Source: Sphingomonas sp. EC-HK361
GTDB lineage: Bacteria > Pseudomonadota > Alphaproteobacteria > Sphingomonadales > Sphingomonadaceae
Reading direction: 5' to 3'
Assembly (NCBI RefSeq): GCF_902498785.1
Contig: NZ_LR701493.1
Location: 1,116,724-1,180,723 of the forward strand
Length of the DNA: 64,000 nt
Within the stretch, counting starts at the first letter, position 1. Each line of letters begins with the position of its first letter. Shown here in pieces: positions 57,751-64,000 of the stretch. The position numbers and the translations under genes were made by a program. The notes under the pieces were generated by a model. That model saw nothing but the letters and a program-made list of their open reading frames with translations, did no database searches and was not told where the DNA came from.

Positions 57751-58425
57751 ATGCCCGGCACGATGGAACAGATGACGATGTCCGACGGTGCCGAAATCGG
57801 CGTCTATCACGCCCAGCCGCAGGGGGAGCGCAAGGGGGGCCTCGTGCTGGTGCAGGAGATTTTCGGGATCACCGAGCATATCCGCGATCTGTGCGAGGAA
57901 TATGCGGCGGACGGCTATGAGGTTCTGGCGCCCTCGCTCTACGACCGCGAGCATCCGGGCTTCCAGGCCGATTATACCGGCCCCGATTTCGACCGCGCGG
58001 TGGAACTCGCGCGCAAGCTCCATCCGTTCGATCTGTCGCTGAAGGACGTGCAGACCTGCGTCGATGCGCTGAAGGAAAAGGGCGCGGTGTTCGTGGTCGG
58101 CTATTGCTACGGCGGATCGGTCGCGTGGTTCGCGGCGACGCGCCTCACCGGCGTGGCGGCGGCCAGCGGCTATTATGGCAGCCTGATTCCCGGCGCGGCG
58201 GACGAGGAACCCAAGGTGCCCGTCATCCTCCATTTCGGTCGTCACGACCACGGCATCCCGATGGAAGGCGTGGAAAAGGTGATCGCGAAGGATTGGCCGA
58301 ACGCCGCCGTCTATGTCTACGAGGCGGGGCACGGCTTCAATTCGGATCGTCGCAAGGATTATCACGAACCCTCGGCCGATCTCGCGCGCGAACGCACGCT
58401 TGCGCTCTTCGAGGCGAACCGCTGA
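57751..58425 (+). CDS. Dienelactone hydrolase family protein
   Basis: A 224-residue alpha/beta hydrolase with the cysteine nucleophile in VVGYCYGGSVAWF, Asp in GRHDHGIP and His in EAGHGFNSD, plus VQEIFGITEHIRD near the N-terminus. It would open dienelactones or similar lactones, but no aromatic degradation genes are near, so the substrate is open. GAAGGAGCG gives a strong ribosome site for ATG 57751. Confidence 0.93.
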   Translation: MPGTMEQMTMSDGAEIGVYHAQPQGERKGGLVLVQEIFGITEHIRDLCEEYAADGYEVLAPSLYDREHPGFQADYTGPDFDRAVELARKLHPFDLSLKDVQTCVDALKEKGAVFVVGYCYGGSVAWFAATRLTGVAAASGYYGSLIPGAADEEPKVPVILHFGRHDHGIPMEGVEKVIAKDWPNAAVYVYEAGHGFNSDRRKDYHEPSADLARERTLALFEANR

Positions 58426-58489
58426 CCCCGACGCTTTGGCCGCAAGCGGCGGGACGCGCCGCGGACGGCCAGCGCCCATATCGAGACGC

Positions 58490-59548
58490 ATGACCCTCCC
58501 GATCGACCTCGACGAAGCCTGGCGCGCCTTCGAGCGCCGCGACCGCAACCAGGACGGGCGCTTCGTCGTCGCGGTGCGGACGACAGGCATCTATTGCAAG
58601 CCGAGCTGTCCCGCGCGGCATCCGGCGCGAGCGAACGTGTCCTTCTACGGCGAACCGGCCGATGCGCGCGCTGCCGGCTACCGCGCCTGTCTGCGGTGTC
58701 GGCCCGACGAAGTGGGGCGCGACCGCGAAGCCGTCGCGCGTGCGGTCGCCATCATCGATACAGCGGAGACGCCGCCGACGCTCGTCGAACTTGGCGCGGC
58801 CGTCGGCTATGCCCCGCATCATTTCCAGCGGCTGTTCACCCGCGCGACCGGGGTGTCGCCCGCCGCCTATGCTCGTGCGCGGCGGGCGGGCCGCGCCGCC
58901 GACGCCTTGCAAGGCGAGGCGAGCGTCACCGACGCGATCTACGCCGCCGGCTATTCCGCGCCAAGCCGCTTCTACGAACACGCAGCCCCGCGTCTGGGCA
59001 TGGCGCCGAGCGCGTGGGCACGCGGCGGCGCCGGCGTCACGATCCGCTGGACGCTTGCGCGGACCAGCCTTGGTCCCTTGCTCGTCGCCGCGACTGACCG
59101 GGGGCTGTGCCGCGTCGCGTTCGACGAGGATGATGCGAGCCTGAAGGCGCGCTTCCCGCATGCGGAACTCGTGCAGGGCGGCGAAGCGCTCGCCACGCTG
59201 GCCGCGCAGGTGGTGGCAAGCGTCGAATCCCCCGATCGCGACCAGTCGCTGCCGCTCGATATTCGCGGGACCGCGTTTCAGGAGGCGGTGTGGCAGGCGC
59301 TGCGCAGCATTCCGGCCGGCGAGACGCGGAGTTACCGCGAACTCGCGGCGATCGCCGGCAGCGCAGGTGCTGTGCGCGCGGCGGGAAGCGCCTGCGGCGC
59401 CAATCCGGTGGCGGTCGTCGTCCCCTGCCATCGGGCTAAGCGATCGGACGGCAGCATCGGTGGCTATGCTCACGGGTTAGACCGCAAGCGCGCGTTGCTG
59501 GCGCGCGAGCATAGCACGAGCGACGAAACGAGCGATTTGCGCGATTAG
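58490..59548 (+). CDS. ada: Ada: methylphosphotriester sensor and O6-methylguanine-DNA methyltransferase
   Basis: The 352-residue protein has all three Ada parts. The zinc/methyl-acceptor domain carries GIYCKPSCPARHP and CLRCRP. An AraC-type helix-turn-helix spans about residues 90-185 (LGAAVGYAPHHFQRLFTRATG). The C-terminal methyltransferase has the active cysteine in VVPCHRAKRSDGSIGGYA. It repairs alkylated DNA and, once methylated, activates the adaptive response. Confidence 0.95.
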   Translation: MTLPIDLDEAWRAFERRDRNQDGRFVVAVRTTGIYCKPSCPARHPARANVSFYGEPADARAAGYRACLRCRPDEVGRDREAVARAVAIIDTAETPPTLVELGAAVGYAPHHFQRLFTRATGVSPAAYARARRAGRAADALQGEASVTDAIYAAGYSAPSRFYEHAAPRLGMAPSAWARGGAGVTIRWTLARTSLGPLLVAATDRGLCRVAFDEDDASLKARFPHAELVQGGEALATLAAQVVASVESPDRDQSLPLDIRGTAFQEAVWQALRSIPAGETRSYRELAAIAGSAGAVRAAGSACGANPVAVVVPCHRAKRSDGSIGGYAHGLDRKRALLAREHSTSDETSDLRD

Positions 59549-59606
59549 CGGTTGCGCTGCAGGCCTGGCCTAGTAGGGCCACGGGACACCGCCCGGAGCC
59601 GCCGAA

Positions 59607-60527
59607 ATGTTACCGACCCTGCCCGTCACGCCCCCCGCCAGCCGCGTGTGGCGCGTGATCCACTTTCCGCCGGTGCTGCTGATCGTTGGCCTTGGCCTGA
59701 TGGCGCTGGGGGCGGCCATCGCGCATTTCGTAGGGGTGGGCACGGCTGCGCGGGAAAGTGCGAGCGGGCTGGTGGCCATTGCGGTCGCGCTGGAAACCGC
59801 GGCGATCTGCGCTGGCGTTTATTGGCTCTTCGTCCGCTTCGTCGAGCGCCGCCCGAGGGTCGATGAGTTCGCCGCCAAGGGCGCGCTTCCCGAATTGCTG
59901 GCCGGGCTTTTTACCGGCACGATCCTGTTCGCGGCGATCGTCGCGATCATCTGGGCGGCGGGTGGCTACAGCGTCCTCGGCACCAACCCGCCAGCCGTGC
60001 TGCTACCGGTCCTTGCCATCGCGATCGTGTCAGGGGTTACCGAGGAGATCATCTTTCGCGGTCTGGTCTTTCGTATCCTGGAACGCTGGCTGGGCAGCGG
60101 CATCGCGCTCGTCGTCTCCGCGCTGATCTTCGGGCTGCTGCATCTCGCCAACCCCAATGCGACGCTGCTCGCGGGCTTCGCGATTGCACTCGAAGCCGGC
60201 GTGATGCTCGCCGCCATTTACATGCTCACGCGGCGGCTTTGGGCGGCGATCGGCGTCCATGCCGCGTGGAACTTCGCGCAAGGCGGCATCTTCGGCATCC
60301 CGATCTCGGGTTTGGCTTCGGACGGCCTCCTCCGCCCCCGTATCACCGGCCCCGATCTGCTGACAGGCGGCGATTTCGGGGCGGAGGCATCGCTGCCGGC
60401 GATCGTCGTCGCGACCGCCTTCGGGCTGGCGCTATTGTGGCGCTGCCATGTCCGCGGTCGCTTCGTCGCGCCGTCGTGGCGCCGCGCTCAGGAGTCCGCG
60501 GCTCCCGTCGCTGCCGAGCAGGTATAG
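59607..60527 (+). CDS. CPBP family intramembrane metalloprotease
   Basis: At 306 residues with about eight membrane segments, it has the Abi/CPBP motifs GVTEEIIFRGLVF, FGLLHLANPN and GVHAAWNFAQGG, which supply the metal-binding Glu and His residues. Members process or protect prenylated or bacteriocin-type targets; the substrate here is unknown. The last 40 bases overlap the convergent serine protease gene. Confidence 0.92.
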   Translation: MLPTLPVTPPASRVWRVIHFPPVLLIVGLGLMALGAAIAHFVGVGTAARESASGLVAIAVALETAAICAGVYWLFVRFVERRPRVDEFAAKGALPELLAGLFTGTILFAAIVAIIWAAGGYSVLGTNPPAVLLPVLAIAIVSGVTEEIIFRGLVFRILERWLGSGIALVVSALIFGLLHLANPNATLLAGFAIALEAGVMLAAIYMLTRRLWAAIGVHAAWNFAQGGIFGIPISGLASDGLLRPRITGPDLLTGGDFGAEASLPAIVVATAFGLALLWRCHVRGRFVAPSWRRAQESAAPVAAEQV

Positions 60528-62029
60528 ACCAGCTTCTCGTTGGGCAGCGGCGGCAGGACGGCGCGGATCGCCGCCTGCTTCGCGGCCAGCGCCGCGCGCG
60601 CCGCCGGGTCGGCGGTGCACATCGCCGGCTTGCCGTCCCCACGGGCGGCGCGCGCCGCCGCCATGCCCTGCGCGCCGAGCAGATAGCGCGTGTTGGTATA
60701 GTCACGGCTGACCGGGTCGAAGGACAGGATCGATACCGTCTGCTCGGCGTCGGGCACCGCGACCCGCGTCCAGCGTGCGCCGTCCTCGGCGAACTGGGTG
60801 CGCCCGCCGACGCAGCCGCCCTTGCCCCAATCGAGCGTAATGTCGTTCCCCGATGATACCGTCACCCGGCTGCGGTCGGGCACCAGCGTGCAAACGAGCC
60901 TGCCCGCGGACTGCGCCGCGCCAAGCGTCGCTGAGGGAATCGCGGCACCGGCGGGCAGGCCGATCCGCGGCGAGGGCCGGAACAGGAAGACCGCGACCGC
61001 ACCGACGATCAGCACCGCGCCGACCCCCGCGGCCCACAAGGCCGGCTCGCGCCGCCCGGTCAGCTCCAGCGTGCCGCCGATGCCGAGCCCCAGCGCCCCG
61101 GCGACGAGCATCAGCACCGCGAGCGCCATCACATTCTCGCGCATCGCCTCCGCATCCGCGCGCGCATCGGCCAGCGCCTCCTCGCGCGCGACCGCCGCCT
61201 TCGCCGCTGCGTCGCGGCGCGCGGTATCGGCGCTTGCCAGCGCGCGGGCGCTCGCCTCACTGTCGCTGCGCAGCCGGTCCTCGATCGAGGTGCAGGGAAA
61301 GCCGACCGAGGCATAGGGCTGCTTCGCCGCCTGCAGGAACGCGGCGAGTTCGGTGTCGGCGATCGCGAAGCCGAAGCTCGCGTCGCCGTCCTGCCCCTGA
61401 GTCACCGCGGAGTTGACCCCGATCACGCGCCCGCACCGATCGAGCAACGGCCCGCCCGAATTGCCCCGCGCGATGTTCGCGGTGTGGAGAAGCACCCCCG
61501 TCCCCTCCAGCGCACGCCGCCCCGAAAAGACACCCTGCGACCGGATCGGCGTCGTCGGCTTGATATAGTCGGCCGCGCTCTGCGCCGTCGCGAGATCGAC
61601 ATTGCCCGGATAGCCGAGCGCGACCACGGGGTCACCCTCCGTCACCGGCCCGGTGAACAGCGTCGCGGCGGGCAGCCCCGGCCCATCGAACTGGATGAGC
61701 GCGAGGTCGCGCTTGGGATCATAGGCGATGACCTTGCCCTGAAAGGACTTGTCCCCTTCGGACGGCACGATGCCGATCACGACATTGTCGGCGTAACGCT
61801 CGGCCAGCTCCACGACATGCGCGTTCGTCACAATCCGGTTCGGCGAAATCGCGAAGCCCGATCCGTGCCCGAACCCGACCACCTCGTCATCGACGACCGC
61901 GATCGTGACGACCCGCACGACCCCCCGCCCGGTCGCGGAGATGTCGTCCGCGGCCGCCGGCCAGGCCAGCGCGAGCGCCGTCACCGCGATCAGATATCGC
62001 AACGCCGCTGCTATCGTTCGTGCACCCAT
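60488..62029 (-). CDS. Membrane-anchored trypsin-like serine protease
   Basis: At 513 residues from ATG 62027-62029 (AAAGGAGGC just upstream), it has a signal peptide, then an S1-type protease domain with the triad in TNAHVVEL (His), RDLALIQF (Asp) and ARGNSGGPLL (Ser). An Ala-rich coiled coil (about 260-300) leads to two membrane segments (about 303-325 and 333-353). The C-terminal domain has cysteines at CTLVPD, GGCVGG, AMCTAD and YTCSA. No PDZ domain is seen, so it is not DegP-like. Four cysteines suggest disulfides in the periplasm. Confidence 0.88.
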   Translation of the reverse strand: MGARTIAAALRYLIAVTALALAWPAAADDISATGRGVVRVVTIAVVDDEVVGFGHGSGFAISPNRIVTNAHVVELAERYADNVVIGIVPSEGDKSFQGKVIAYDPKRDLALIQFDGPGLPAATLFTGPVTEGDPVVALGYPGNVDLATAQSAADYIKPTTPIRSQGVFSGRRALEGTGVLLHTANIARGNSGGPLLDRCGRVIGVNSAVTQGQDGDASFGFAIADTELAAFLQAAKQPYASVGFPCTSIEDRLRSDSEASARALASADTARRDAAAKAAVAREEALADARADAEAMRENVMALAVLMLVAGALGLGIGGTLELTGRREPALWAAGVGAVLIVGAVAVFLFRPSPRIGLPAGAAIPSATLGAAQSAGRLVCTLVPDRSRVTVSSGNDITLDWGKGGCVGGRTQFAEDGARWTRVAVPDAEQTVSILSFDPVSRDYTNTRYLLGAQGMAAARAARGDGKPAMCTADPAARAALAAKQAAIRAVLPPLPNEKLVYTCSAATGAADS

Positions 62030-62157
62030 ACAGCCTCCTTTGCCGGTCGGCTCGATCCGATCAAGACGCACGCGCGGCCAATTCGTCGCCGCGAATTAGG
62101 TAAATGTCAGGACTTGGCGGTTAACCACGGCGCGATCGATATCGAAGGACGGTGGAA

Positions 62158-63699
62158 ATGAGTGCGTTCGGACGTCGCAGCGGACCCAGTGGCGGCACAG
62201 CCGGTGCCGGCGGATCGCGCCCGGCCTTTGGCGTCGCGCGGCCGATGCAGGGCGGCGCCCCGGCGCGCGCCGAGCCCGCGGGCGGCGAGCAGTTCCCGCC
62301 GCTGGAGACCATCGCGCCGCTGCTCGACGATGCCGGGCTTGGCGCGGCGCCGTTCGGCGGACCGACCGACGCGATGCAGCGCCTGACCGATCGCCAGAAT
62401 TCCAGCGGCGAGGCCGGCAACAGCCGGGTCGAGGGATTCGAGGCATCGATCCACAAGATCAAGGAGCAGGTGCTGCCGCGCCTGCTGGAACGCGTCGACC
62501 CCGAAGCCGCCGCGACCCTCGGCAAGGACGAGCTGGCCGAGGAATTTCGCCCGATCATCGGCGAGGTGCTCGCCGAACTGAAGCTGACGCTCAACCGCCG
62601 CGAGCAGTTCGCGCTGGAAAAGGTGCTGGTCGATGAGCTTCTCGGCCTCGGGCCGCTCGAGGAGTTGCTCGCCGACCCGGCGATCTCGGACATCATGGTC
62701 AACGGCCCCGAACAGACGTACGTCGAGCGCAAGGGCAAGCTGGAGCTGGCGCACATCAGCTTTCGCGACGAGGAGCATCTGTTCCAGATCGCGCAGCGCA
62801 TCTGCAATTCCGTCGGCCGCCGTGTCGACCAGACGACCCCGCTCGCCGACGCCCGCCTGAAGGACGGGTCCCGCGTCAACGTCATCGTGCCGCCGCTTTC
62901 CTTGCGCGGCACCGCGATCTCGATCCGCAAATTCTCCGCCAAGCCGATCACACTCGACATGATGGCGTCGGGCGGGTCGATGTCGGTAAAGATGGCGACC
63001 GCGCTGAAGATTGCGGGCGCGTGCCGATTCAACGTCGTCATCTCGGGCGGCACCGGCTCGGGCAAGACGACGATGCTCAACGCGCTGTCGAAGATGATCG
63101 ACCCCGGCGAGCGCGTGCTGACGATCGAGGACGCGGCCGAGCTTCGCCTTCAGCAGCCGCACTGGCTGCCGCTCGAAACGCGGCCCGCCAACCTCGAAGG
63201 TCAGGGCGAAATCTCGATCCGCGACCTCGTCAAGAACGCGCTGCGTATGCGCCCGGATCGCATTATCCTGGGCGAAATCCGCGGCTCCGAATGTTTCGAC
63301 ATGCTCGCCGCGATGAACACCGGCCATGACGGATCGATGTGCACGCTCCACTCCAATAGCCCGCGCGAGGCGCTGGCGCGTATGGAGAACATGGTGATGA
63401 TGTCCGACATCAAGGTGCCGAAGGAGGCGATCAGCCGCCAGATCGCCGATTCGGTCGACATGATCATCCAGGTGAAGCGCCTGCGCGACGGCTCGCGCCG
63501 GGTCACCAACGTGACCGAGGTGATCGGCATGGAAGGCCCCGTCATCGTGACGCAGGAGCTGTTCAAGTTCGAGTATCTGGACGAGACCGCGGACGGCAAG
63601 ATCATCGGTGAATACCGCGCGATGGGCTTGCGCCCCTATACCATCGACAAGGCGAAGCAGTTCGGCTTCGATCAGGCCTTCCTCGAATCCTGCCTCTGA
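62158..63699 (+). CDS. CpaF/TadA-type secretion ATPase
   Basis: At 513 residues, this is a type II/IV secretion ATPase of the Flp/Tad pilus group. A Gly/Pro-rich N-terminus is followed by ELLADPAISDIMVNG, LPPLSLRG-like RGTAISIRKF, Walker A SGGTGSGKTTMLNAL, TIEDAAELRL, the RMRPDRIILGEIRG box and MNTGHDGSMCTLHSN. It powers assembly of Tad pili. The other tad genes are not seen in this window. GTG 62152 is an alternative start. Confidence 0.93.
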   Translation: MSAFGRRSGPSGGTAGAGGSRPAFGVARPMQGGAPARAEPAGGEQFPPLETIAPLLDDAGLGAAPFGGPTDAMQRLTDRQNSSGEAGNSRVEGFEASIHKIKEQVLPRLLERVDPEAAATLGKDELAEEFRPIIGEVLAELKLTLNRREQFALEKVLVDELLGLGPLEELLADPAISDIMVNGPEQTYVERKGKLELAHISFRDEEHLFQIAQRICNSVGRRVDQTTPLADARLKDGSRVNVIVPPLSLRGTAISIRKFSAKPITLDMMASGGSMSVKMATALKIAGACRFNVVISGGTGSGKTTMLNALSKMIDPGERVLTIEDAAELRLQQPHWLPLETRPANLEGQGEISIRDLVKNALRMRPDRIILGEIRGSECFDMLAAMNTGHDGSMCTLHSNSPREALARMENMVMMSDIKVPKEAISRQIADSVDMIIQVKRLRDGSRRVTNVTEVIGMEGPVIVTQELFKFEYLDETADGKIIGEYRAMGLRPYTIDKAKQFGFDQAFLESCL

Positions 63700-63707
63700 C
63701 CGGGGAT

Positions 63708-64000
63708 ATGCACGGGACCATCACGACTTCGCGTGCGCGCGCGCGGACGTCCGCTCTCGTCGTCGCGGCGATCGTGGCGGTTGCCTTCGCGCTGCGCGCG
63801 ACGACGCTCGCACGGCCGTCGATCCACCACCCGGACGAGATCTACCAGTATCTCGAGGCTGCGCACCGCTATCTCTTCGGTTACGGAGTGGTTCCGTGGG
63901 AATACCGCGTCGGCATGCGCAGCTGGCTGCTGCCGTTGCTTCTGTCGGGGCCGATGGCGCTGGGCAACCTCATCGCGCCGGGCGGCACGATCTATCTCCT
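63708..64000 (+). CDS. GT22-like membrane mannosyltransferase (3' partial)
   Basis: The gene is cut by the right edge; about 97 residues are visible. An N-terminal membrane segment (SALVVAAIVAVAFALRA) is followed by SIHHPDEIYQYLEAAHRYLFGYG and VPWEYRVGMRSWLLPLL. The HPDE motif followed by EAAH and GYG-xxxWEY fits the polyprenol-dependent GT22 family (ALG9/PIG-B type). The ATG lies eight bases after the CpaF gene, so they are probably co-transcribed. Confidence 0.8.
   Translation, partial: MHGTITTSRARARTSALVVAAIVAVAFALRATTLARPSIHHPDEIYQYLEAAHRYLFGYGVVPWEYRVGMRSWLLPLLLSGPMALGNLIAPGGTIYL

Overview
This is high-GC DNA from an alphaproteobacterium, most likely a Sphingomonas or a close relative in the Sphingomonadales. 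The case rests on an alphaproteobacterial-type division and cell-wall cluster, a complex I NDUFA12 homologue next to a DUF2155 protein, a tandem cold-shock-domain protein, a GTA-type 3TM holin, a short F1 epsilon subunit, and several families of GC-rich intergenic palindromes. No sequence search was run. Family names come from motifs read in the translated sequence.

Layout. 1-13738 (minus strand): the division and cell wall (dcw) operon, mraZ-rsmH-ftsL-ftsI-murE-small ORF-murF-mraY-murD-ftsW-murG-murC-murB. Most junctions are 4-base stop/start overlaps. The operon is preceded by G-rich boxes at 10-base spacing that look like MraZ operators. 14036-20124: a mixed block with a membrane protein, cysteine synthase, a lipoprotein, a ParA ATPase coupled to aat, NDUFA12/DUF2155, DUF192, a double cold-shock protein and recX. 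20259-26180: a fatty acyl-AMP ligase, a GGDEF/EAL protein, tRNA-Trp, a small secreted or membrane protein, and secE-nusG. 26306-31621: the CcmAB heme exporter coupled to a small zinc peptidase, pterin dehydratase, an SDR, and an osmoprotectant-type ABC transporter whose permease and binding protein are fused. 31718-36915: hslV and hslU with an aldo/keto reductase between them, an orphan AAA ATPase, and a holin/endolysin pair like the gene transfer agent lysis module. 36979-42978: agmatine deiminase, DUF3147 and N-carbamoylputrescine amidase (the agmatine-to-putrescine route), then two secreted peptidases. 43123-48744: rpsD, two tandem small secreted paralogues, and a three-gene accessory unit of chorismate mutase-like protein, aminotransferase/flavoprotein fusion, and glycosyltransferase. 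48749-57579: xerC, priA, a DUF4760 gene of lower GC, and the F1 ATP synthase operon atpHAGDC. 57751-64000: dienelactone hydrolase, ada, a CPBP membrane protease, a membrane-anchored trypsin-like protease, a CpaF/TadA ATPase, and a partial GT22 glycosyltransferase.

Most of the window is housekeeping DNA. The parts most worth following up are: the 822-residue aminotransferase/flavoprotein fusion and its neighbours; a 55-base palindromic repeat translated inside MurB and present nearly identically in the atp operon; the unlisted 44-codon ORF locked between murE and murF; the tandem duplication of a small secreted Cys-pair protein; the remote lysis cassette; and the 199-base antisense overlap of aat with the DUF2155 gene.
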